A stretch of DNA of 64,000 bases, taken from Sporosarcina sp. ACRSM. Lineage in GTDB: Bacteria; Bacillota; Bacilli; Bacillales_A; Planococcaceae. The translations under genes were made by a program, and so were the position numbers. Positions 37,051 through 44,682 of the stretch are shown one piece after another; within the stretch, counting starts at the first letter, position 1; each line of letters starts with the position of its first letter. The stretch covers positions 186,001-250,000 of the forward strand of contig NZ_JAKRNU010000003.1 in assembly GCF_022346545.1 (NCBI RefSeq). Direction: 5' to 3'. The notes under the pieces are model-generated. The model saw nothing but the letters and a program-made list of their open reading frames with translations. It ran no database searches and was not told where the DNA came from.

Positions 37051-38565
37051 ATGGATATAAAACAAATGCACGAAAAGCCGCCATATGGCATGATTGCGAT
37101 TTTATTCATCGGCGCATTCGTTGCTTTATTAAATAATACATTGTTGAACATTGCATTACCGACCATCATGGATGAGTTTTCAGTGAAGCCGGCTGTTGTC
37201 CAATGGTTGACGACAGGGTATATGTTGGTCAACGGTATATTAATACCGGCAAGTGCGTTCTTCGTACAGAAATTCTCAAATAGGAAGTTGTTCATGACAG
37301 CGATGACGCTGTTCACTCTTGGGACGCTTCTTGCCATGTTGGCGCCATCATTTGGGATATTGGTTGCCGCCCGGATGGTCCAGGCGGCGGGATCTGCCAT
37401 GATGATGCCGTTGCTGATGAACGTCATGCTCGTGGCATTTCCGATTGAACGTCGCGGAACGGCAATGGGGATTTTCGGGCTCGTCATGATTACGGCACCG
37501 GCAATCGGGCCGACGCTATCCGGTTGGATCGTCGAACATTACACATGGCGCACCCTTTTCGGTATCATTTTACCGTTTGCCATTTTGACGCTCATCTATG
37601 CGTTTTTCAAACTGCGAAATATTACACCGAACCGTGATATGAAGTTGGATCTGTTTTCCCTTGTTCTATCGAGTATCGGTTTTGGCGGTCTGCTATACGG
37701 ATTCAGTTCGGCAGGGGACGAGAACATGGGCTGGGGACATCCACTTGTCTATGGGACGATCATTGCGGGCGTGATTGGACTCGTTCTATTCATCGTTCGT
37801 CAATTGCGCATGGATGACCCGATGCTTGACTTCAGGATTTACAAGTACCCGATGTTCGCCCTATCATCTGCCATCTCGATCGTCTTATCGATTGCCATGT
37901 TTTCAGGAATGATTCTGACGCCACTCTATGTCCAGACGATCCGGGGGATTTCACCGTTCCATTCTGGCATTTTGATGCTACCGGGTGCTGTCCTTATGGG
38001 AATCATGTCGCCGATTACGGGAAGACTGTTCGATAAATACGGACCGAAGATATTAGCGATTATCGGTCTCGTCATCACCACCGTTTCGACATACTATTTA
38101 AGTACGCTTGGTATGGATTCCGGTTACTACTATATAATGTTCATTTATACGATTCGGATGTTCGGTATTTCAATGGTCATGATGCCGATTATGACGAATG
38201 GGTTGAACCAGTTGCCGATGATATCGAATCCACATGGAACGGCTATGAATAACACGTTACAGCAAGTTTCCGGTGCAATCGGATCAGCTGTGTTGTTGAC
38301 GATTATGACGAAGCGGATGGAATCGACGGGAGCGAAAATGTTTGCGGAAGCACAAGCTTCTGGTAACGCACCGACAACTGCCGAGGGGCTCGCGAAATTG
38401 CAAGAGCAACTTGGTGCACAAGCGATGTTGGACGGCATTCAATTCTCGTTCTTCATTTCGACAATCGTCGCGCTCGTTGCTTTGGTGTTAACGTTCTTTG
38501 TGAAACGTGTCACGCAACCGACTCGCGAAAAGTCATTTGCTCAGTCGGAGGGAAATGAAAAATAA
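37051..38565 (+). CDS. DHA2-family (EmrB/QacA-type) multidrug efflux MFS transporter
   Basis: 504 aa with about 14 membrane helices. DHA2 features: LLNNTLLNIALPTIMDEF in helix 1, WLTTGYMLVNGILIPAS in helix 2, motif C GIFGLVMITAPAIGPTLSGWIVE in helix 5. ATG with GGAGGGATC upstream. Regulated probably by the divergent TetR gene. Exports unidentified lipophilic or cationic compounds. Confidence 0.92.
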   Translation: MDIKQMHEKPPYGMIAILFIGAFVALLNNTLLNIALPTIMDEFSVKPAVVQWLTTGYMLVNGILIPASAFFVQKFSNRKLFMTAMTLFTLGTLLAMLAPSFGILVAARMVQAAGSAMMMPLLMNVMLVAFPIERRGTAMGIFGLVMITAPAIGPTLSGWIVEHYTWRTLFGIILPFAILTLIYAFFKLRNITPNRDMKLDLFSLVLSSIGFGGLLYGFSSAGDENMGWGHPLVYGTIIAGVIGLVLFIVRQLRMDDPMLDFRIYKYPMFALSSAISIVLSIAMFSGMILTPLYVQTIRGISPFHSGILMLPGAVLMGIMSPITGRLFDKYGPKILAIIGLVITTVSTYYLSTLGMDSGYYYIMFIYTIRMFGISMVMMPIMTNGLNQLPMISNPHGTAMNNTLQQVSGAIGSAVLLTIMTKRMESTGAKMFAEAQASGNAPTTAEGLAKLQEQLGAQAMLDGIQFSFFISTIVALVALVLTFFVKRVTQPTREKSFAQSEGNEK

Positions 38566-38572
38566 TTGATTG

Positions 38573-38611
38573 AAAAAGCCTTGGGAAGCGATAGTCTTTC
38601 CAAGGCTTTTT
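38573..38611 (+). terminator. terminator after the efflux gene
   Basis: AAAAAGCCTTGG pairs with CCAAGGCTTTTT. Confidence 0.92.
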
Positions 38612-38613
38612 CA

Positions 38614-38862
38614 TCGTCTAGGCTCCGGTCGCCAGACGCTCGGGTCATAAGTCGTTTTGGCTGTGAGGCAAAAAGCGCCTCTTGGGCCCACAGGATGTGG
38701 GTCATGCAGTCGTTGCCAATCGAACAGCGGAGGGTTCGATTTGCCATATTTCTGCGTCCTTTGCAGAAATTAAGGCACTTTTTTTCAGGACGCGGCGAAC
38801 TTAGACTGCCTTCCTAATTCCGTCTTATGCCTGTCGCGTCTAAGCAGGCGCCCTGCGCTTTT
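38614..38862. repeat. modular hairpin-rich dispersed repeat, copy 3 (interrupted)
   Basis: Same beginning (CTCCGGTCGCCAGACGCTCG) and end (CTTATGCCTGTCGCGTC, then GCAGGCGCCCTGCGCTTTT) as the other copies, but split after CAGTCGTTGCC by the two-hairpin mini-element and resuming at AGGACGCGGCG. With the terminator it fills most of the 439-base gap before the aldehyde dehydrogenase. Confidence 0.9.
38718..38780. mobile_element. two-hairpin mini-element, copy 2 (inserted in modular repeat)
   Basis: AATCGAAC/GTTCGATT and TTTCTGC/GCAGAAA hairpins as in the copy at 19198. The repeat copy at 11118-11135 shows the uninterrupted site (CATTGCCGCAGGACGCGG). Confidence 0.8.
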
Positions 38863-38938
38863 GTTCTGCCTTGAAAGAGCTATCATTGGCAAACAGTGAG
38901 ATACATATACTTAAGAAGAGGGAAAGGAATTTCATAGG

Positions 38939-38950
38939 AAATGTCGAATT
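38939..38950. promoter_or_regulatory. AATGTCGAATTA half-site upstream of the lysine-dehydrogenase operon
   Basis: The same 12 bases occur in the IclR operator region at 32002-32013. A degenerate partner, TTCGG followed by AATGACG, follows at about 38971-38984. Possible additional IclR target. Confidence 0.4.
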
Positions 38951-39004
38951 ATTTTAGTAAAGGAATTTTCGGAAAAATGACGCTTTAAGAGGGGAGACGG
39001 AGCA

Positions 39005-40483
39005 ATGCAACTGAACAATTATATCGGAGGTTCATGGCAAAGTACGGAAGGCGCAGACTATACGGCAGTGATCAATCCAGCGAACGGTGAACAGCTAGCA
39101 GAAGTGAGGTTGTCGACAAAGGAAGATGTTGATCTTGCGGTGCAAGCAGCTAAGAAAGCGCAGAAAAAGTGGGTGCTCGTCCCCGCACCGAAGCGCGCAG
39201 ACTTTTTATATGAAATTGGTCGTGTTATGAAAGAAAGGAAAGAACATTTAGCACAAGTGTTGACGAAGGAAATGGGGAAAGTGATCGAGGAGGCGCGTGG
39301 AGAAGTCCAGGAAGGGATCGACATGGCATTTTATATGGCAGGGGAAGGACGGCGCCTGTTTGGAGAAACGGTTCCGTCCGAATTGCAGGATAAGTTTGCC
39401 ATGAGTGTCCGTGCACCGATCGGGGTCGTTGGATTAATCACACCTTGGAATTTTCCGGTAGCGATTGCTACATGGAAATCGTTCCCGGCGATTGTCGCGG
39501 GCAATACGTTCATCTGGAAACCGGCAACCGAAACACCGATGATGGCCTATGAAATGGCATTGATCTTTGACGAAGTGGGTTTACCTAGCGGCGTGGCAAA
39601 TATTGTTTTTGGATCTGGATCCGAGGTGGGAACAGCAATGATCGAGCATCCGGACGTTCGGGTCATTTCGTTCACCGGGTCGACGGAGACGGGTCGCCAT
39701 GTTGCAGAACTGGGCGGACGCCATCTAAAAAAAGTGTCGCTGGAAATGGGCGGGAAAAACGCGGTCATTGTCATGGAGGATGCTGATATCGATCTTGCGG
39801 TGGAAGGGATACTTTGGAGTGCATTTGGAACGGCGGGGCAACGCTGTACAGCATGCAGCCGTGTCATTGTCCATAAAGACGTGAAGAAAGAACTGGAACA
39901 AAAGCTGGTAGAAGCGATGGAAGGTTTAACGATCGGCGATGGCTTGGATGAATCGGTAAAAGTCGGCCCAATAATTAATCAACAAGCGCTGGAGAAGGTT
40001 CAAAGTTATATCCGCATCGGTACAGAAGAAGGGGCGAAACTGCTGGCGGGCGGCCGACTATTGACGGAGGGCGCGCTTGCGAAAGGCCATTATGTTGAAC
40101 CGACTTTATTCACAGATGTGAAGTGGGATAGTCGTCTCGCGCAAGAAGAAATTTTCGGTCCGGTCGTTTCACTCATTGAAGTGGCTGATTTGGATGAAGC
40201 GATTGATGTGAATAACAGTGTGAAATATGGTCTTTCAAGTTCCATTTTCTCTCGTGATATTAACAAAGCATTCCGAGCGCAGCGTGATCTGGATACGGGT
40301 ATCGTCTATGTCAATGCGGGAACGACGGGGGCTGAAATCCATCTGCCGTTCGGCGGGACGAAAGGGACGGGGAATGGCCATCGGGATTCGGGTGTTGCGG
40401 CATTAGATGTCTTTACGGAATGGAAGAGTATTTACGTGGATTATAGTGGCAAATTACAACGGGCACAAATCGACACGGACTAA
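39005..40483 (+). CDS. aldehyde dehydrogenase, probably 2-aminoadipate-6-semialdehyde oxidising
   Basis: 492-aa NAD(P)-dependent aldehyde dehydrogenase. TPWNFPVAIATWKSFPAIVAG near residue 145, NAD motif FTGSTETGR near 225, general-base Glu in LEMGGKNAVIV near 248, catalytic Cys in GTAGQRCTACSR near 282. The C-terminal GAEIHLPFGGTKGTGNGHR is unlike the GabD type. It is followed 24 bases later by lysine 6-dehydrogenase, so oxidation of the product semialdehyde to 2-aminoadipate is the natural inference. ATG with AGAGGGGAG upstream. Confidence 0.85.
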   Translation: MQLNNYIGGSWQSTEGADYTAVINPANGEQLAEVRLSTKEDVDLAVQAAKKAQKKWVLVPAPKRADFLYEIGRVMKERKEHLAQVLTKEMGKVIEEARGEVQEGIDMAFYMAGEGRRLFGETVPSELQDKFAMSVRAPIGVVGLITPWNFPVAIATWKSFPAIVAGNTFIWKPATETPMMAYEMALIFDEVGLPSGVANIVFGSGSEVGTAMIEHPDVRVISFTGSTETGRHVAELGGRHLKKVSLEMGGKNAVIVMEDADIDLAVEGILWSAFGTAGQRCTACSRVIVHKDVKKELEQKLVEAMEGLTIGDGLDESVKVGPIINQQALEKVQSYIRIGTEEGAKLLAGGRLLTEGALAKGHYVEPTLFTDVKWDSRLAQEEIFGPVVSLIEVADLDEAIDVNNSVKYGLSSSIFSRDINKAFRAQRDLDTGIVYVNAGTTGAEIHLPFGGTKGTGNGHRDSGVAALDVFTEWKSIYVDYSGKLQRAQIDTD

Positions 40484-40507
40484 CTCGCGATGTAAGGGGC
40501 TGAGGAT

Positions 40508-41674
40508 ATGAAAGTAGTCATACTTGGCGCAGGATTGATGGGGAAAGAGGCTGCCCGCGATCTTGTGAAAAGCGAAGAAGTCGACAAAGTCTATTTGGCG
40601 GACTTAAACGTCAGGCAGGCAGAGGATTTTGCGGAAGAACTTCTATCCGATAAACTCGATATTTTGCGGTTGGATGCACAAAATGATGTGCAATTACGCG
40701 ATGTGATGCGACTTGGGGATGTAGTCATCAATGCGTTGTTCTATACATTCAATGAAAAAGTGGCGCGTATTGCTGTAGATATCGGTGTCCATTCCATTGA
40801 TCTGGGAGGTCATATCGGAGGGGCGACGGATGCGGTTCTTGCGTTGGCGGAGCAAGCGAAAGCGAAAGGGATCACCATCATTCCAGATTTGGGCGTTGCG
40901 CCGGGGATGATCAATATCTTGACGGGGTATGGAGCCGGGAAACTTGATCAAGTGAAGACCATCAAGTTGTATGTCGGAGGGATACCGGTGAATCCGGAAC
41001 CGCCCCTTAATTACAATGTCGTCTTTTCGTTAGAAGGGGTGTTTGATCATTACACGGACCCATCTCATGTCATCCGGAACGGTCAATTGTTGGAAGTACC
41101 GTCTTTGTCTGAAGTGGAGCCAATTTATTTTGATCAGTACGGTGAATTGGAAGCGTTTCATACCTCGGGCGGCACATCAACCTTGACGAAATCGTTCCCA
41201 AACGTCGAAATGCTTGAATACAAAACGATCCGTTATAAAGGGCATGCGGAAAAATTCCAGTTGCTCGTCGATCTCGGTTTATTGTCACGGAATAAGGTAG
41301 TGATGATAGACGGTAGACCGGTAAAAATCCGTGACGTGATGCGTGAGCTTTTATCGCCTCAGTTGCGTCTTGGCGATAAGTCGGATGTCGTTTTGCTTCG
41401 GGTTATCGTTAGTGGTATTAAGAACGGGAACCCTGTCACCTATGAATATGATCTAATTACAGAAAAAGATCAGACGGTCAATGAAACCGCGATGGCGCGC
41501 GCGACTGCCAATACCATTTCGGTCGTTGCGCAGATGATCGGCAATGGCATGATTACCAAACGCGGCGTCCATCCACCGGAACAAATCGTACCGGGGGAAT
41601 TGTATATACAGGAGATGAAAAAGCGCGGTGTTGTCATCGTGGAGCACGTGGAGGCAAGGGATTCATCGGCCTAA
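40508..41674 (+). CDS. L-lysine 6-dehydrogenase (saccharopine-dehydrogenase family)
   Basis: 388 aa, matching the length and, from memory, much of the sequence plan of Geobacillus stearothermophilus lysine 6-dehydrogenase: start [19 protein letters not shown], then [66 protein letters not shown] and [19 protein letters not shown]. It deaminates the epsilon-amino group of lysine with NAD+, giving 2-aminoadipate 6-semialdehyde/piperideine-6-carboxylate. In one operon with the upstream aldehyde dehydrogenase and downstream glutaryl-CoA dehydrogenase. Confidence 0.88.
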   Translation: MKVVILGAGLMGKEAARDLVKSEEVDKVYLADLNVRQAEDFAEELLSDKLDILRLDAQNDVQLRDVMRLGDVVINALFYTFNEKVARIAVDIGVHSIDLGGHIGGATDAVLALAEQAKAKGITIIPDLGVAPGMINILTGYGAGKLDQVKTIKLYVGGIPVNPEPPLNYNVVFSLEGVFDHYTDPSHVIRNGQLLEVPSLSEVEPIYFDQYGELEAFHTSGGTSTLTKSFPNVEMLEYKTIRYKGHAEKFQLLVDLGLLSRNKVVMIDGRPVKIRDVMRELLSPQLRLGDKSDVVLLRVIVSGIKNGNPVTYEYDLITEKDQTVNETAMARATANTISVVAQMIGNGMITKRGVHPPEQIVPGELYIQEMKKRGVVIVEHVEARDSSA

Positions 41675-41690
41675 TAGAGGAGGAAGTGGC

Positions 41691-42881
41691 ATGGATTTCA
41701 GTTTTACCGAAGAACAGCAGATGTTGAGGAAAACAGCCCGTCAGTTCGTCGATGCAGAAATCATGCCGCATATCCAGAAGTGGGATGCGGAAGGCGGGTT
41801 TGATCCGGCGATTTGGAAGAAGCTTGCGGATCTCGGATTCATGGGCGTTTGTATACCAGAAAAATACAGCGGCAGCGGCATGGACTATAATTCGCTCGCA
41901 ATTCTGTGTGAGGAATTGGAGCGCGGTGATACAGCATTTCGGACGGCTGTGTCTGTCCATATCGGATTGAATTCGATGACGCTTATGCAATGGGGAACTG
42001 AAGAACAGAAGCAAACATATTTAATTCCGCAGGCGAAAGGCGAGAAAATCGGTGCTTTCGGTTTGACGGAACCCGGCGCGGGCTCGGATGTCGCAGCGAT
42101 GGCGACGACGGCAGTCCGCGATGGAGATCATTATGTATTGAACGGGCAGAAGACATGGATTTCCCTTTGTGATGTGGCAGATCATTTCCTTGTTTTTGCC
42201 TATACGGATAAATCGAAAAAACACGCCGGTATCAGTGCGTTCATCGTCGAACGGACAACACCGGGCTTCTCCTCCAAGGCGATCAAAGGGAAATATGGTA
42301 TTCGCGCGGGCAATACCGGGGAGCTGTTCTTCGAAGATATGCGGATTCCGGCGGAGAATCTGCTCGGGAAAGAAGGGGAAGGATTTAAAATTGCCATGTC
42401 TGCGCTCGACAATGGCCGATTCACGGTAGCGGCGGGAGCTGTCGGGTTGATTGTGGGGTGCTTGGAAGAAAGTGTGAAATATTGCCATCAGCGCGAAACA
42501 TTCGGCAAAGCGATCGGCAAACACCAACTCGTTCAACAAATGATCGCCAATATGGAAGCGGGCTATCAGATGAGCCGACTTCTTGTCTACCGCGCAGGCG
42601 AAATGAAAAACAAAGGGGTACGCAACACGCGCCAGACCTCACTTGCGAAATGGCAAGCATGCGATTTTGCCAACAAAGCGGCGGACGATGCCTTCCAAAT
42701 TCATGGTGCTTATGGTTATTCAGACGACTATCCGGTTGCAAGATTCCTACGTAATTCGAAAGCGCCCGTCATTTACGAAGGGACGCGCGAAATCCACACG
42801 ATTATGCAGGCGGAATATGTACTCGGCTATCGGGAAGATAAGCCGTTGAACCAAATGCTTCCGGAATGGCCGTTTGAATAG
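41691..42881 (+). CDS. gcdH: glutaryl-CoA dehydrogenase-type acyl-CoA dehydrogenase (paralogue 1)
   Basis: 396-aa flavoenzyme. ELERGDTAFRTAVSVH matches the glutaryl-CoA dehydrogenase segment ELERVDSGYRSAMSV, whose Arg binds the distal carboxylate and whose Ser contacts it; other acyl-CoA dehydrogenases lack this Arg. Catalytic Glu lies in IYEGTREIH near residue 365; FGLTEPGAGSD near 126 and KTWISLCDVADHF near 157 are FAD-site stretches. ATG 41691 with GAGGAGG upstream. It would oxidatively decarboxylate glutaryl-CoA to crotonyl-CoA. About 94% identical by eye to the gene at 57932. Confidence 0.87.
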   Translation: MDFSFTEEQQMLRKTARQFVDAEIMPHIQKWDAEGGFDPAIWKKLADLGFMGVCIPEKYSGSGMDYNSLAILCEELERGDTAFRTAVSVHIGLNSMTLMQWGTEEQKQTYLIPQAKGEKIGAFGLTEPGAGSDVAAMATTAVRDGDHYVLNGQKTWISLCDVADHFLVFAYTDKSKKHAGISAFIVERTTPGFSSKAIKGKYGIRAGNTGELFFEDMRIPAENLLGKEGEGFKIAMSALDNGRFTVAAGAVGLIVGCLEESVKYCHQRETFGKAIGKHQLVQQMIANMEAGYQMSRLLVYRAGEMKNKGVRNTRQTSLAKWQACDFANKAADDAFQIHGAYGYSDDYPVARFLRNSKAPVIYEGTREIHTIMQAEYVLGYREDKPLNQMLPEWPFE

Positions 42882-42961
42882 TAGGAAAGGGAATCACATA
42901 GATTTTTTTGTGAATGTCGAAAATTACTTAGTTAAATCCTATCATTCGACAATTTTAAATA

Positions 42962-42990
42962 TTTACAATTAATAAAATATGTTATAGAGT
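42962..42990 (+). promoter_or_regulatory. promoter of leader RNA 1
   Basis: TTTACA, 17-base spacer, TAGAGT. Flanking TTAAATATTTACAA is identical to the promoter at 56338, and -10 and spacing also match. Confidence 0.75.
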
Positions 42991-42994
42991 ATAA

Positions 42995-43205
42995 ACAATG
43001 AGTCATGTTGAAGCGACATCCGCCGGAGGCTTTATCTTTATTCAGCTGAATAAAGATAAACGCTCACCGCACATGATGAAGATGGAGAAAAGACAATGCT
43101 GCCTAACCTGTCGAAAATCGAATCCCGATTTTTCTCCGCAGGTAAAAGCCAGTTCAAATGGATTTACGGTCGTCCGTGATCTTTTTTGAGCTGGCCATTT
43201 TTAAT
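42995..43205 (+). ncRNA. structured leader 1 with terminator, upstream of the aminotransferase gene
   Basis: P1: TCATGT (43003-43008) with ACATGA (43071-43076), extended by AGCG/CGCT. Conserved unpaired CTGCCTAA at 43099. P2: ACCTG (43106) with CAGGT (43139). Then an intrinsic terminator GCCAGTTCAAA/TTTGAGCTGGC (43148-43195) followed by CATTTTTT, and only then the aminotransferase ribosome binding site. The same layout with compensating base changes occurs at 56560-56740. Not the lysine box, T-box, TPP, SAM, glycine or c-di-GMP consensus as far as I can tell. Confidence 0.7.
43015..43060. repeat. repeat family C end plus 30-bp perfect palindrome inside leader 1
   Basis: GACATCCGCCGGAGGC, shared with 19295-19310 and (inverted) 56476-56491, is followed by TTTATCTTTATTCAG joined to its exact reverse complement. 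It occupies the loop of P1b of leader 1. Confidence 0.8.
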
Positions 43206-43244
43206 GCCCAAAAATAATTCCAAACAAACGAGGGGGAGAAGAAC

Positions 43245-44600
43245 ATGAAAGAATTAATCGAACTGGACAAGAAGCACTTTATTCACCCGACGACTTCCAT
43301 TATGGAACAGCAGGAAAAAGGGCCAAAGCTCATTATTGAAAAAGGCGATGGTATCTATTTGACCGACAAAAAAGGAAGCGTTTACATCGATGCGATGGCA
43401 TCACTTTGGAATGTCAATGTCGGACATGGTCGCAAAGAGATTGCGGAAGCGGCAAAGGAACAAATGGAGCAACTTGCTTTTAATTCTACTTTTTCAACGT
43501 TCAGCAATGAGCCTGCTATCCGTTTAGCGAAAAAAATTGCTGATCTTGCCCCTCCCAGTTTGAATGCGGTGTTTTTCACATCGGGAGGTTCCGAATCCAA
43601 TGATTCCGCTATCAAACTAATTCGGCATTATTGGAAAATCCAGGGGCAGCCCGAACGTAATAAAATCATTTCACTGAACCGTGGCTACCATGGCGTGACA
43701 GCCGGTGCGACAAGTGCAACTGGGATTCCGCAATTTTGGGATATGGCAGGTCATATGCTGACGGGCTTTGCCCATGCGAAAACACCGTATGAAATCGGAA
43801 CAGCTGCGTCGATCCAATCGATTCGGGAAGTTATCGAGGCGGAAGGACCGGAGAACGTGGCCGCCTTTATGGCAGAACCGGTGCAAGGAGCCGGCGGCGT
43901 GTTGATTCCACCGAGCGATTATTTTAAAGAGGTGCGTAAACTTTGCGATGAGTACGGTATTTTGTTTATGGCAGATGAAGTGATCACTGGTTTCGGACGG
44001 ACGGGAACGATGTTCGGACTTGAAAACTGGGGTGTTGAACCGGACTTGATGTCCTTTGCTAAAGGAGTGACGAGTGGGTACTTCCCACTTGGCGGCGTCA
44101 TCGTCTCGGATAAAATTCATGAAGTGCTGAAAGAAAAGTCACAAGGGGTCTTGTTCCACGGGTTTACGTATAGCGGACATGCGACAGGCGCGGCTGTCGC
44201 GTTGAAAAATATTGAGATTTTGGAGAATGAAGGGCTTGTGGAAAATTCCCGTCTGATGGGTGAAGAATTCCTGAAGGGTCTTCAATCGATTAAAGCGGAA
44301 AGTGCGATTGTCGGGGATGTTCGTGCGGTCGGACTGCTTGGCGCAATTGAATTTGTCCAAGATCCTGCAACGAATACCCGTTTTTCACCTGATTTGAAAG
44401 TGACGTCAAGAGTCATCGAAGCATTGCATGAACGGGGAGTCATCTGCCGAGGGGTCACTTACGATGGAACAGACATTGTCTGTTTTTCGCCGCCGCTCAT
44501 CATTAATAAAGAGCAGATCGATACCCTCATTGAAAGATTACGTCAATCTGTGCTTGCCGTTCAGCAGGAGCTGGAAAGCCAATCGGTAAAACTTTCATAA
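43245..44600 (+). CDS. class III omega-aminotransferase
   Basis: 451-aa PLP enzyme of the class III (omega-amino acid:pyruvate) family. FFTSGGSESNDSAIKLIR near residue 107, RGYHGVTAGATSATG near 146, cofactor Asp in ADEVITGFGRTG near 243, Schiff-base Lys in SFAKGVTSGYFPLGG near 271. These enzymes deaminate terminal amines such as 5-aminovalerate, 6-aminohexanoate, GABA or putrescine. ATG with GAGGGGGAG upstream; preceded by a promoter, structured leader and terminator. Which amine is used is inference from neighbours. Confidence 0.9.
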   Translation: MKELIELDKKHFIHPTTSIMEQQEKGPKLIIEKGDGIYLTDKKGSVYIDAMASLWNVNVGHGRKEIAEAAKEQMEQLAFNSTFSTFSNEPAIRLAKKIADLAPPSLNAVFFTSGGSESNDSAIKLIRHYWKIQGQPERNKIISLNRGYHGVTAGATSATGIPQFWDMAGHMLTGFAHAKTPYEIGTAASIQSIREVIEAEGPENVAAFMAEPVQGAGGVLIPPSDYFKEVRKLCDEYGILFMADEVITGFGRTGTMFGLENWGVEPDLMSFAKGVTSGYFPLGGVIVSDKIHEVLKEKSQGVLFHGFTYSGHATGAAVALKNIEILENEGLVENSRLMGEEFLKGLQSIKAESAIVGDVRAVGLLGAIEFVQDPATNTRFSPDLKVTSRVIEALHERGVICRGVTYDGTDIVCFSPPLIINKEQIDTLIERLRQSVLAVQQELESQSVKLS

Positions 44601-44682
44601 ACAGCATCAGAATCATATAAGTCTTCAACCAAGGGAATACCAATTCTAGCACTGGAATGAATGGGAACTGGGGTGGGATTGA

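Noticed and set aside
42998..43189. 63-codon open frame over leader 1
   Set aside because: No ribosome binding site, composition of hairpins and repeats, and conserved RNA helices explain the sequence better.
42995..43205. Leader 1 as a lysine riboswitch (L-box) or T-box
   Set aside because: No AGAGGTGC or GCCGAAG L-box cores and no AGGGTGGNACCGCG T-box sequence, although the downstream genes suit amino-acid control.
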